Shown: positions 36,300-48,400, counted from the stretch's first letter. The stretch is 64,000 nt of DNA from Chenopodium formosanum (GCA_024500155.1 CM044863.1:7433501-7497500), one strand, 5' to 3'. Numbers and translations: made by a program. The notes: generated from the letters alone by a model not told the origin.

Positions 36300-36875
36300 C
36301 GGAAGAAGAAGATGAAAGACAAAGGAAAACTTTTCAACTTTCAAAGAAAAGTACAGCAAATTTGGGGAAATGTGTGATGATCAGTTTCTTCCTTTTATTA
36401 AAGAGCAAACCGTCACTTATTAAAATCGTGTCTTTTCATTTGTCTATCATACCATGCAGAAGAAGAAGAAGATTTTCACTGTTTCATACAACGCACGTAG
36501 CATGCGGAAACATTTCAGTTTTTTTGGTTACACATGAAACCTAACTACCAATACTAAAGTCACGTAATAATTTTTCCGAAAAATTATCAATAGTCAATTT
36601 CATTTTAAAACTAAGAGCAACTAATAACAAAACAAAGTATATTTTATTAATTTTTAAAATCGTACCATCGTATTTGAATCGATTTATTATTTTAAATTAT
36701 TAAAATACCAAAAATGTAAAGCACCTAAAATTTTTAAATTCTATACATAGCTTATTTCAATTCTTATTTTTCATAACATTAAACTTATTTCAATTGTTAT
36801 TTCATAACACATTAGACTAATAATAGCACTCTTATTCACACTATCAAAGCTTATTATTGCACCAACACAAATACA
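36300..36875. other. Spacer between minus-strand cargo genes
   Basis: Probably the promoter of the 35.6-36.3 kb gene and the 3' UTR of the B3-like gene. Nothing else is seen. Confidence 0.4.
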
Positions 36876-37397
36876 TTAAAAATCAACACTCAATTGTAAT
36901 GTAACATCAAACACTATAGGACTTCCATGGTCACAACTAATAATCGCCCCTTCATCAATTTGTATTTCATAATAGTCAATCGCAGCAGCAACTCCATTTT
37001 TGATAAAACATTGAATAAGCTTTTCATCACGTCTCTTAATTTTCAACTGAGCATCAAACCGAGTATCATAAAGTTGCACAACAACATCCGTTGATTTTGG
37101 AAACGAACCAAACTGTGCTTCAGCGAAGTCCAACGGAACATTCTGCAACAATTCAAACATTAATTAACACCATAACAAAAAAAATTAATCCATAATAAAC
37201 AATCACTATATAAACTTAGTTTAAAAAAACCATACAATAATTCCTTCTGAATGATATGCTTTAGAAAACACAAATTTAAAGTACAGCCCTTCCCAATCAG
37301 CTGCCATATCATTCAACCAAGCATGTGTTTCGGCTACTGTTTCCCGAGACCCTTGCACAAAAGGCTTGCGTCCACGCCTACCACCTCTACTCACCAT
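36876..37397 (-). CDS. Small B3-like domain protein, two exons, intact
   Basis: Exon 1 is 37,236-37,397 (54 codons, MVSRGGRRGRKPFVQGSRET...). Exon 2 is 36,876-37,142. The donor is GTATGG, the acceptor TTGCAG, phase 0. The product is 142 residues with no stop. It opens with a basic RRGRK patch. The main part looks like a plant B3 DNA-binding fold: YFKFVFSKAYHSEGIINVPL (strand, then the 'IP..F' element), STDVVVQLYDTRFDAQLKIK (the V.L....W.VKL strands), LIQCFIKNGVAAAIDYYEIQ (the F...N.L..GD element), IVFDVTLQL (last strand). The conserved Trp and GD are absent, so it would be a divergent or REM-like B3. The domain call is inference from pattern. It is the only spliced cargo gene without a break. 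Confidence 0.55.
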
Positions 37398-37399
37398 CC

Positions 37400-38410
37400 C
37401 AAATCAATTACTCACTTTTTCATGCACAAAACCACAATTGCTTTACCAATATATATACACAAATGAACACCATCAACACAAAGTTCAAACTCAAGTCAAA
37501 TTACAATTAATATCATAAAAAATTGCACATTACTCACCCATAACTCCTTCACTAATTAATCTTTTTCAATACATATACAAACTTTAACATCTACCATAAA
37601 TAAAAATATAGCTAAGTCAACAATAACTATCCAAACTAATTCAATACTTAGCATTCTTATCTCTAATCAACAACACATTAAAATACTTATTTATAGACTT
37701 TAATTTCATCAGTTTCTCATCTCCTTCCTTAATACTCCCACCATAAACATTAACTTATAGACTTATATATTAGGTTATATGAGACTATGAGTTATTGATA
37801 AACACTTGTACGTGCAAACAATTCATTTTTAGGCCTACATATAAATAATGCCAAAATAGATGCATTTTTTTCACACATACAAAAAACACTTATACTAGAG
37901 CATGTTATAATTTTTCCCAAACCTTTTAAGTAATCAATTTATTTAACTACGTAAGACTGAAATCCTTTTAAGTAACAAAAATAATATTTCTTTTTAAAAA
38001 AATTTGTAATTTACGTTGCTTCATTTATAAATTAACCATCAAAATTAAACGAATCTTTAATAAGTTTATTGAATTCATAATATACTATAGATTAGCTATG
38101 CTTTTAGAATAACATATACGTGCACTTTTTACATCAATGCTATTGTAACACATCATATATGATGTATGATGTATATAATCCACTTAATTTATGATATCCG
38201 AAAAAAATTAACGCATAAAATCAAAGTTATAATATTACTTATACTTATATTAGCTTTTTTTTCTAACAATAATTACTTTCTTACATTACAATCCACAACT
38301 ACACACTTTGCATTTTATCTAAAAATCATAGCATACATAAATATCAAATTTGTAAAACCCCCAACATTGCCCCATTTCTAAACACGACAAACAAACACGA
38401 TTTACAAACT
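37400..38410. other. Gene-free AT-rich right end of the Helitron
   Basis: AT-rich DNA; no supported gene. Confidence 0.55.
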
Positions 38411-38442
38411 AAAAGCGCGCATAGCGCGCTCTAGCCCCCTAG
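38411..38442 (+). other. Helitron 3' terminus: hairpin plus CTAG
   Basis: AGCGCGCATAGCGCGCT (38,414-38,430) folds as a 7-bp GC stem with a short loop. It is followed after 8 bp by CTAG (38,439-38,442) and a host T. This is the termination signal of plant Helitrons. Confidence 0.93.
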
Positions 38443-38470
38443 TATAGTATAATATCCGTTAAAAGAAAGT
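38443..38470. mobile_element. Right arm of the small element split by the Helitron
   Basis: tatagtataatatccgttaa, then aagaaagt, is the inverted match of 12,567-12,592. See the left part at 12,567-12,766. Confidence 0.75.
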
Positions 38471-38471
38471 A

Positions 38472-38665
38472 TTTTTTTTTGACAGAAATCGAGCATTACA
38501 GTTTTATTAAAACCAAATGGTTCAAATCAACAATTACAAATTCAGAGATACCAATAGGGACCTCTTCCATCCAAACTCTAAGCTCTTCAAAAGAAAGAAT
38601 TAGTTTTGCTAGCTCGTGAGCAACCCAGTTGACATTCCTCATTTCCTCTTCACAAATGCCTTTGC
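38472..38665 (-). pseudogene. LINE 3' end, RNase-H-like tail, with poly-A
   Basis: On the minus strand a frame reads MRNVNWVAHELAKLILSFEE, then LRVWMEEVPIGISEFVI, then a stop near 38,500, followed by a short 3' UTR and an A tail (T run at 38,472-38,480). N.VAH.LAK is the signature end of the RNase-H-like domain carried by plant LINE (L1-type) ORF2. Only the last ~50 codons remain, as in a 5'-truncated insertion. Confidence 0.8.
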
Positions 38666-38669
38666 CTTA

Positions 38670-39210
38670 TGATTACTTTGGTGTTACTGTTTTTTATTTT
38701 ATTTTATTTTTTTACTTTAATGAGAGCCTTAATAAATTTTTATTTTTTAATATAATCACTCAGAGAAATTTCGGAAAAAATATTAACTATGATAAATAAT
38801 ACGGAGTTATTCCCTTAAAAAAATAAAAATAAAAATAATACGGAGTTATTAAGTTTGGAATGTTCAGTATAGAAAAAAATAATGTTCAGTGTATATCATC
38901 TGTCATTAAGTCAGGGTTATTTCATGTAAAATATATCCACTTGATGTAAATGTTAAATATAGTACGTAGTTGTTATATGGTCAAAGTAGATTATTAGCCT
39001 CCTAATTAATATATCTACTCAGTATTTTGCCGTATGTATAGTTGTACTGTACATTGTAATCAAAGGGAATGATTATCTTCCTAAATTATCTCTTATAGTT
39101 AGCTAAAGTTTAGCCTGTGCATTGTATATATTCGGAGGATAAGCTTAATGAATCTTTCAAGGAAAATACTCCTCAATCTCTGTTTATATTAGCCTCCTAA
39201 TATATCTACT
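38670..39210. other. Gene-free AT-rich stretch with a local duplication
   Basis: Contains two copies of 'attagcctcctaat...tatctac', at 38,995-39,060 and 39,188-39,350; the second holds the MITE below. An 'atacggagttatt' block also occurs twice (38,800 and 38,838). No gene is seen. Confidence 0.65.
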
Positions 39211-39212
39211 TA

Positions 39213-39303
39213 CTACCTCCGTTAAATGTTATGTGCAACTTTGGAATATTTTATATCTCACAAATAATACCCCAAAGTTGCGCATAACATTTAACGAAGG
39301 TAG
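39213..39303. mobile_element. 91-bp Stowaway-like MITE
   Basis: Inverted repeats CTACCTCCGTTAAATGTTAT and the matching ATAACATTTAACGAAGGTAG pair over about 32 bp, and TA flanks both ends (39,211-39,212, 39,304-39,305). A duplicated copy of the surrounding sequence at 38,995-39,060 lacks it. Confidence 0.85.
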
Positions 39304-39444
39304 TATTATTTTGCATTATGTATAGCTATACATTGTATTTAACAGTAAAGCTTGGTAAAAACTAAGTTGAGTCATACATGGAGTATTAGAGTTGTCACTA
39401 TAATCACATGATTAGATGAAATCTACCATATATATATGCACACA

Positions 39445-39445
<1 letters not shown>

Positions 39446-39479
<34 letters not shown>
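39446..39479. repeat. Poly-A tract, 34 bases
   Basis: Uninterrupted A run. Possibly a retroelement tail; no body identified. Confidence 0.85.
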
Positions 39480-39480
<1 letters not shown>

Positions 39481-39599
39481 CGTAAATCTGGAAAATAGAA
39501 AAATAGAAAATATCTTTAACAAAATCAGTGTCGATTTTGTTTTTAAAAGATTCAAATCAATTTTTTTTTTATTTTTTTATTTCTATAATATCCAATTAT

Positions 39600-39850
39600 C
39601 AATTTGATCAATTATCCTTTTTTTTTTAATCTCTAACAACATCTTCTTTTTTTATTTTCCAATTTGATCAATTATCCGGCCTTCATATTTATTTGTTTCC
39701 AAAAAATCAAATAACTTTTTAGAATATGCTAATTATCTATATTCAAACACTTTTTTTTTCTTTTTTTTTCCAATTTGATCAAGTATCCAACTTTCATATT
39801 TATTTTGTTTCCAAAAGGATCAAATCAAATATTTTTTTAGAATTTCTCAA
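39600..39850. repeat. Repeated 'ccaatttgatcaa(t/g)tatcc' blocks
   Basis: Three copies of ccaatttgatcaattatcc or variants lie here, at ~39,587, 39,658 and 39,769. Two are followed by cttcatatttattt and gtttccaaaa. A further copy lies at about 52,458-52,510, on the other side of the copia element. Confidence 0.75.
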
Positions 39851-40101
39851 AAAAAAAAATAGAATATGCCAATTATCTATCTTGAATTCTATAATTGGCA
39901 TACTCTTATATTTCTATAATAATATTCCATTCTATAATAAGAAAGATTTGAATCTTATATTTCTACAAAAAAAAGAAAAAAAAACGATTTGAATCTTATC
40001 ATTGAGGGGTTATACTCATGAATTCAAATTCGAATTCAAATCCAAATTCAATTTCTAATTCAAAAATTTCTACGCCTATACATCTTGGTTAACACTTGGT
40101 T

Positions 40102-40860
40102 AATATAGATCACGGACATATAAAATGTTTTCCATTAAGGGTATAAAAAAGAAATTAATATGAAAGCTAAAGGAAGTTGTGCATTGCCTTCGTACTAGGG
40201 ATGTAGGGAGTATGGATTCAAAACTTCAACATGAGCATAGGGTATTAATACCCTTTTTATTAGGAAAAGAATATGCCGATTGGTGACAGTTCGAAGATTA
40301 CTCTTCTGTAGAAAAAAAACCCATATAAAGCGTAAAACATTAACATCTCTTTTAGATATCCCCAATTTAACTTCAAGCGTGCCCAATAATTGAATTTTAT
40401 TATGTAGACCTAGCATACATAATTTAAATTTCCAATTTAGATATCCCTTTTTAATATTTGGGCGTACCCAAACATCGAATTTCATTGTTTGATCAGGACA
40501 ATTGACAAAGACAAGACTGGACTACAATATAGATCACGTGTATAAGATGTTTTCCATTAAGTGTATAAAAAAGAAAATAATATGGAAGATAAAGAAAGTT
40601 GTGCATTGCCTTCGGATTAGGGAAGTACGGAGTATGGACTCAAAACTCCAACATGATTATAGGGTCTAAAAACCCTTTAATTAGGAAAAGAGTCCGTAGA
40701 TTGGTGACGATTTAAATGATTACTCTTTTGTAGAAAACAAACCAATATAAGCCGTAAATACATTAATTAACATCTTCTTTAGATATCCCCAATTTAACTT
40801 TAGGCGTACCTAATATAATCATTTTATTCATGTACTAGACCAATTTACATCGAAAGGTAC
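40102..40860. repeat. Tandem repeat, ~410-bp unit, copies 1 and 2
   Basis: Copy 1 is about 40,102-40,525; copy 2 begins at 40,526 (aatatagatcacgtgtataa) and is interrupted by the copia element. Shared blocks include gtgcattgcctt, gattactctt(c/t)tgtagaaaa and agatatccccaatttaactt. No coding frame is evident. Copy 3 resumes beyond the copia element. Confidence 0.85.
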
Positions 40861-40887
40861 TTATAATATGAACATAGGGTTATTTTG

Positions 40888-42261
40888 TGATAGGAATGAT
40901 GTCCTTTGAAAAAGTGTATTATTCCAATAGAGGGTTCATAATTATTAGAAACCTAACTATTCAGTGAGGTCAAGTGATCGGAATGCCTAGTTGGAGGCCG
41001 CTTCCGATCAGTTTTATTAATGTATAATTAATATTACATCTTAATCTTGACTGAACCCTTCAGGTCAAACCCAAGAAACTAACGACCCATCACCACGAAT
41101 TAATCCGAAAGGAATTAATGAATCGCTCGAATATTATGAACATAGACGTCAGAAATCGAGCTAGGAGCACCGAGACCAAGCGTCGCAAGTCGAGTCAAAT
41201 TAATAAAAGACGAGATGGTAAAAATCAATTAATCAACAAAGTACCAAATTAACCCTCGCATAGGAATTCCCCGAGCAAACCCAGTGCTAGGGGCAATGGT
41301 GCAAGCACAGAAGCTAGCATGCGCACCATACCAAGCCAAGGGTGATGGAAGCACTAGGCTGGTGCGGGGTCCACAGCGTGCTATCATGCGCGCTAGCATC
41401 GCTTGCTAGCTGCTGCTAGCACGGGGTGTAGCACTTAGCGCACCACGCCCAGCAGCAAGCAGCAAGCAGCAAGCATTGCTAGCCCGTGCGACCAGCTGGG
41501 TTGGCGCGCGAAGATACTGGCAGCAGTGACTAGCAGCCCGCATCAATGCGAGGCTTGCTGGCGCTCGCTGCTGGCCTGTGCAACCAGCTGGCAGGCCCAG
41601 CCAAGGGGCCAGGCAGCCAGCTGGGAAACCTTGGTGCCCAAGGCTGGCAGCGCCAGCTGGCGCGCGTTAAGTGGCTCTGGTTTAGGGGTTGGTTGAGGCG
41701 GTTTGGGGATCCTTGGGGGGGCACGGCTTTGGTCCCCCCCCCCCTTGTGGTCCTTACCTACCCTCTTCTTCCTTGGTTAACACTTGTTGATTAATTATTG
41801 CTTTGCCTTTTTTCTTTTGTTTTTAAATTAAAAATAAAATAGAAAAATGATTTTTACCAACTCTCCCACATTGATGGGAGAGAGGAATGTTGGTGGGAAT
41901 TGAATACCCATGTATTGGGATTTGAGAAACCCACTTGAGTTGAACTCAATAAGGCATCTCCAAAGAGAGAAAACCTTTAAGTTCATTAAACTCGAGTAAG
42001 TTTATTTTTGGTCTAGCTCATCTAAACTCCGAGTAAAGACCGGACGGGTCGACTTAAGGGTGGATTTCCGTTAGAGGTCTACGCACGTGCGGGACTCGAA
42101 GCTTTCCAAGTAAGAGCTCGTTGAGCGAGCGAAGCGCGCATCAAGGGTAATATTGTCTTTTCTCTTTATCTTGTTAATTATTTTTTTAGTTATATTAATT
42201 GTGAGCGGGTCTTGGGGTTGGGTTTTGTTCCGCAGAAAGTCGGACTTTTCGACACCCAACA
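40888..42261 (+). repeat. 5' LTR of the copia element
   Basis: TGATAGGAATG...ACCCAACA, 1374 bp. It holds a GC-rich block (about 41,270-41,760) with gctagcatgcgcgctagc-like palindromes and an agcaagc tandem (41,450-41,475). It has a segment of about 115 bp (near 41,008-41,125) not present in the 3' LTR. Confidence 0.93.
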
Positions 42262-42276
42262 GCGGTATCGAAGCCT
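42262..42276 (+). other. Primer-binding site, tRNA-iMet type, slightly decayed
   Basis: gcggtatcgaagcc directly after the LTR resembles the usual TGGTATCAGAGCC complementary to initiator tRNA-Met, with a few mismatches. Confidence 0.65.
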
Positions 42277-45200
42277 TGCTCATTTATTTTCGTAACTAAT
42301 ATTTTCAAGGTGTTTAAAATGGATATAATTTCTGGTTGTTGTTGCTAATTAGATTAGTAGCTCGATTTTATTATTTTTAATCTCGTTTTAATTAGAATTT
42401 TGGCTCTCGAACCCAGATTTTCACCCAAGACTAGTGAATTTTGGGTTGAATTGATGTTCTGGAAACATTCTAATTTTTTAAGGGTTGTGAAAACGCCAAA
42501 TTCTGCCCAGAAATGCCAGTTTCGAGGGATTTTTCGTTTTGACGAAAAATTTTAAATCTTTTAAACCTTGAATCTTAATGGAATATTAATTGTGATTATG
42601 TGTTTGGTTCTTTCCTTTATATTCTGCAATTTTAGACCACTTTTGAGCATGATTACTTTGTAGTAATTGGTGCTTAAAGGTAAGCTCAAATTTTCACATA
42701 ATTGCAAATAAATCGCTTTAAGAGTGAAAAGTTTGTGTTTTGAGGCTATTAATTACTAAAGATCTAACCTTTAATTATTTTAGTTGGTTGGAACTTTGTG
42801 TTACTAAATTCGTTGATTGTTTATTGAACTTTCTTGATTTAGTCATTTATTAAGTTGATTGGAATCATAAAGTTTCAAACTTGTGATTGAATTTTAATTA
42901 ATCTTCATATTGGATGATGTAATTTTTCAAAGATTCACAAGTTAAAGTTGAAATTTTTCATTGAATATTTATGTTCATTATTCCAACTCCCTTTTAATTT
43001 TGTCAAATCTCATGATTAATTTATGTTGGTTAAATTGATAGTGAGAGTAACTCTTCATTTTGTTGCATCAAAATGAACCAAATTTTATTTAAAGAATAGT
43101 TCTTGGATTAATTTGGTTTGTGCACTTGAATGAATTTTATTTAGTTAGACTTGTTTTAATTTTCATTTTTGCTCAAAATATTGATTCTAAAATTAATTTG
43201 GAATTGATAATAAATGCCACACAAAAAATCGGGAAATAATCCCAAGGCACATGCATGCAAACCAAGGCACAAGCCACAAGCATCACTCGGCTAGACGGGC
43301 TGCACAGCAACCCGTATGTGGCCGCCGAGGAAGCAGGCTGGTACGTGCTGTGCGCAGCTTGGTGCGGTAGTAGGTGCACCTTGTGTGCGGCAAGCTGCTG
43401 CGAGGCAGCATAAGCCTGCACAGCAGCAAGCCCACAAATAAAGGTGGGCATCGTGCCGTGCCAGGTCGTCGCGGGCCGTGCCTGGGTGGAGCTCGTGCCG
43501 TGTCGGCTTCGGGGCGGGCCATGCCGTGCCCTACCAAATTTTGGCACACCCCAGCCCACGGCACGGCCCACGTGCCTGGCGGGCCGTGCCGTGCCGGGCT
43601 GCGAACCAACCCGTAATTTTTTTTAAAATTTATAAGTAAATAAAAAAAATCGATTTATATAAACTTATTTAATTAAGTTTATTTATATAAACTTAATTAA
43701 ATAAGTTAATATAAATAAACTTAATTAAATAAGTTAATAAATAAATAAGTTTATTTAATTAAATAAGTTTATATAAATAAGTTTATATAATTAAACTTAA
43801 TTAATTAAGTTTTATTTGGGCATGGGCCGTGCCACGGGCCGTGCGGGCATGCCGACACCGTGTCGCCCGCCGTGCTCGTGCCCGTGCTGGATTTCAATTT
43901 TTTGTTCACGGCCCACAAGTGAGCCGCCGTGCCGTGCCGGAGTCGTGCCGGCACGGACCGTGCCCATCTTTACCCACAAAGGGCCTTCACGTGCCAAACA
44001 TCGCGAGCACGCCCCGTAGGCAGCATTACGCACTTTGCAGTGTTGTAAGCTACGGGGTGACGTTTGGTGTGGCCGTGGCTGTGCGGGGAGCCCATGCAAA
44101 GGCACCCGAAGCCTTGGTGCCTAGCAAGGCACTTGAGCGTGTTTAGGGCTATGCAATTTTGCATTTTATTGCCGTTTTAATTATTTTATTTATGTTTATG
44201 TTTATTTAATTAAATTTTTGAGGCTAGGCCTCGGTTTTGAGCGGCACTTGCAAATTTTAATTTGGCAAAATATTGGGTTTACCAGCTTAATTAATTGGAT
44301 TAATTAACTTGGATGCAGAATTTAATGGAAGCTTCATTATTTATTTGAGCTATTTTAATTGCGCTTAATCACATAATCGGTTAACAACTTTGACTAGTTT
44401 TAATTAGGGGCGTAAATCGGATTAACCACCTAAGTTAGTTACTTGTTTATGCGTATTTATGCATTGTTACTTGTTTATCGTTGTAAAATGCATGGGCCAT
44501 TCACATATAGTGAATGGATGAATGGAATGTATATTCTCTCACAGGTTTTAAGAAATGGCAACTAGTGGGGCCCGATTAGGATAGAAAATACGGACTGCGT
44601 TCCGTCATGTATTTTTGTAAATCTAAATACGGTCTGTGAACCGTTGCGTATTTTTGTACCCTAATATTTAGATTAGTCCAAATCATAGAAACTAGTAGTT
44701 GCATTATTTTAATTATGTCTTGAAGACGGAGTTTCTTGGAAGATGAAGCTATGAAGTTGCAAATCAAGACCCTTGAAGACTCAAGAGGTCATTCTAGTTG
44801 CCAAATGCATCATTTACTTATGTTTTCGATATATATTTATGCTTATATATATGAATGATATGTTAGATGCATGTTTAGGAGTTCGAATGTTGCGATGATT
44901 ATTTAAGTTCACTTAAATCAACCAACATAGAAACCCTAGGTCCCTAAAATATTGAGTAAAACTTGCCGTTCCAAAACAACAGTTATCGAACTATTGAGAA
45001 TAGTGATGGGCTACGCCAAAGCGAGGCATTACTACTTTCCTAGGAACGTAAGGTATTTTGATGGGTTTTCCAAAGCAAGACATCATAATACATGTTGGTT
45101 TTGGTTAGACTCAACGATATGAGTGATGGAGTCCTAACATGTCGTGACAAAAGAGATAAATTGTTACAAGAGCATTAGATGCGAAAATTTATCTAACCAA

Positions 45201-45444
45201 GAGTGGTTTGGAACCATTAGCAAAGAGTTGCTTAACTTAAAGTAATAAGTGTTAAGACAAGCCATAGCATGCTTAACCACTCATTAATTCTTTGGATCTT
45301 GGAATCGACTTATTCTCACCAAATAGGGACAAATTTAATGTGTGAATAAGAAGTTTAAATAAGTTTGAAATATATATGCATGAATTCAATCTTATTTAAG
45401 TATTATGAATGGTTTTTCATTTCAAATTCTTTCAATTGTAGAAC
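42277..45444 (+). other. Long leader of the copia element
   Basis: Non-coding apart from the MITE at 43,439-43,972. ORFs on both strands in the GC-rich part come from the MITE or composition. Confidence 0.6.
43439..43972. mobile_element. hAT-like MITE inside the copia leader
   Basis: Ends TAAAGGTGGGCATCGTGCCG and CGGACCGTGCCCATCTTTA are inverted. A perfect 8-bp duplication CCCACAAA flanks it (43,431-43,438, 43,973-43,980). It is 534 bp: gtgccgtgcc-rich arms around an AT core (43,620-43,810) made of repeated aataagtttat/ataaacttaatt palindromes. Confidence 0.93.
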
Positions 45445-48400
45445 CATGTCTGCAAATAACTCAAACAATCAATTCTCGTTACGCTCAATTCTCGACAAGG
45501 AGAAACTGAGTGGGCCAAATTTTCTTGATTAGCAAAGAAACTTGCGTATAGTTCTCATGCAAGAGCAAAAGGAATACGTCCTTGATGAGGAAATGCCTGA
45601 GACTCCCAATGAGGAAGTGATTCAGGCTGCCCTGAACCGATGGCAAACTGCCAATCGGGATGTCAAATGCATCATGTTGGCCACTATTTTTCCCGACCTT
45701 CAGAAGACTTTCTTTGATAAGGAGACGACTTTTGAGATCATTTCTGAACTTCAGAGTATGTTCCAAGAGCAGGCCCAAACTGAAAGGTTCAAAACCCACA
45801 GGCAGATCCTTGAGAGAAAGCTCAAGAAAGGAGAGCCAGTTAGCCCACATTTACTCAAAATTATTAGTTTATTTGAAAACATGGAAAGACTTGATGTGGG
45901 GTATTCGACCGAGATGGAAATTGACATTATTCTCCACTCACTGCACAAAGGCTATGATCAGTTCAAGATGAACTATAACATGCACAGCATGGAGAAAATC
46001 CTCACCGAGCTTCATGGTATGTTGAAGCAAGCCGAGCAAACGCTCAAGGATAAGGGAAAGCGTGACATGCTTATTGTTAAGAAGGGCAAGCCGTTCAAGC
46101 GCTCAGGCAAGAAGAAGAAATGATTTAAGGGGAAGAGTAAGAAGACGCTACCAAAGACAACAAGGAGAAGAAGGTAGCCTCTTCTAAATCTGATTCCGAA
46201 TGTTTCTACTGCAAGAAGAAGGGATTTTGGAAGAGAGATTGCCTCAAATTCAAGGAAGATAAGAAGAACGGCACCGTTGCTTCTACATCAGGGACTAAGG
46301 AGAACTAGAAGGCTAAAGAAGGGAGAGGTTGAACTCCGGGTCGACAATGGAGCTAGAATTGCAGCCGTATCCGTGGGAACTCTTAGTTTGTCTTTGCCCT
46401 CCGGGCTTGTATTAGAACTTGAAAACTATTATCATGTTCCTAATATTACCAAAAACATCATTTCAATTTTGGCGTTGGACGCCAAAAGATTTGAGTTTCG
46501 AGTAAAAGACAATGAATGTTCGTTTTATCTCGATAATGTTTTATATGGTAATGCACATTCTGAAAATGGTCTTTATGTGCTTTTGTTAGACAAAGAAGTT
46601 TATGATGTTAATAATACCAATAAAAAGGCTAAGACCATTGAGTCAAATGAGACATACTTGTGGCATTGTCGTCTTGGCCACATTAACATCAAACGCATAA
46701 AAAAACTTCTACAAGAAGGTATTCTTCACTCATTCGATTTACACTTGTTTGAGAATTGCGAAGGATGTCTATTAGGCAAGATGATAAAAAAGCCATTCTC
46801 CAAATTGGGATAAAGGGCAGGTGAATTATTGGGCCTAATACACACCGATGTATGTGGACCAATGAGCACAACCACAAGGAACGGCCATCGATATTTTATC
46901 ACCTTCACAGACGACTATAGTAGATATGAATATGTCTACCTTATGTCAAACAAATCTAAATCGTTTGAGAAATTCAAAGAATTTCAGAGTGAAGTTGAAA
47001 ATCAACTTGGCAAGAAAATCAAAGCCCTTCGATCTGATCGAGGTGGTGAATACTTGAGCCAAGAATTCAATGACCATCTGAAAGAACATGGTATACTTTC
47101 AGAATTGACACCTCTAGGAACACCATAATGGAACGGAGTATCCGAAAGGAGAAATCGAACCTTGCTAGACATGGTACGATCAACAATGGGTCTTAGTGAT
47201 CTTCCTATCTCTTTCTAGGGACACACACTTCTAACTGTGGCACTAACACTGAACCGTGCTCTGTCAAAAGCTGTAGAAAAGACTCCATATAAATTATGGA
47301 TGAAGAAACCTCCTGGGTTGTCTTTTCTTAGGATCTGGGGTTGCGAAGCATATGTCAAAAGATTAATTTCTGACAAACTTCACCCTAAATCTGACAAGGT
47401 TTTCTTTGTGGGCTACCCAAAAGAAACAAAAAGGTATTAATTCTACAACAAATCCGAGAACAAAGTGTTTGTTGTTCGTGATGGTGTCTTTTTGGAGAAG
47501 GAACACCTTTCCAAAATGACAAGTGGGAAGAAAATCGAACTCGATGAAGATCGAGAGGATGAGCAACAAAATCAAATTGACAGTCAAAGTGCTCAAACAG
47601 CATCTATTGACGTTGGTCAAAATGTGCAAAGTTAAACTGACAATGCAAATGCTCAATCCATTACCCTATGTAGGTTGCAGAGGCCAAAGTCTCAACCTGA
47701 TAGATATCTTGGTGTCGTATTAACCGAGAATTAGGACATCCTAGTAGTGGGTGGAGAAGAACCGGCAACCTACAAGCAAGCTATGGCGAGCTCTGACTCT
47801 GCTAAATGGCAAGAAGCCATGAGATCTAAAATGGACTCCATGTTTGAAAATAAAATATGGGACTTGGTTGATTTACCCGAAGGTTACACACCTATCGGAT
47901 GTAAATGGAATTTAAAATTAAAAACCGACAAAGATGGAAATGTATTTATTTACAAAGCTAAACTAGTAGCAAAAGGCTACAGGAAAATTCACGATGTTGA
48001 TTATGATAAAACCTTTTCTCCTGTCGCAATGCTTAAGTCCGTTCGGATCATTCTAGCGATTAATGCATATTACAATTATGAAATATGGCAGATGGACGTC
48101 AAAACCGCCTTCCTCAATGGAATTTTGGAAGAAACTGTGTATATTACATAGCCTGAAGGTTTTGTCGACCAAAACAATGCTGGGAAGGTATGCAAGCTTA
48201 AAAAGTCCATTTATGGGTTAAAGCAAGCAAGTAGAAGTTGGAATCTGCGATTCGATGAAGCCATCAGTAAGTTTGGTTTTATCAAGAATCCAGATGAATC
48301 TTGTATTTACAAGAAGGTCAATGGGAGTGACATCGCCTTCCTAGTCTTATATGTCGATGACATATTGCTCATTGGAAACAACATTCCAATGATAGAGTCC

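Larger units (their letters stand above)
12767..38442 (+). mobile_element. 25.7-kb Helitron
   Basis: Helitrons transpose by rolling-circle replication, begin TC, end CTRR after a hairpin, and insert between A and T without duplication. Here the start is TCCCTAAACCTATAAAAGCA after A12766. The end is a hairpin (38,414-38,430) and CTAG (38,439-38,442) before T38443. Removing it restores the inverted arm of a host MITE, so both ends are supported independently. It encodes a Rep/helicase in the same orientation as its ends. Cargo includes two RPA70-like genes, common in plant Helitrons, plus dsRBD-like, B3-like, coiled-coil and acidic proteins. The Rep gene is dead, so the copy is non-autonomous now. 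The length is large for a plant Helitron. Confidence 0.88.

Noticed and set aside
43173..44164. Several overlapping GC-rich ORFs on both strands
   Set aside because: All arise from the gtgccgtgcc arms of the hAT-like MITE and adjacent biased sequence.
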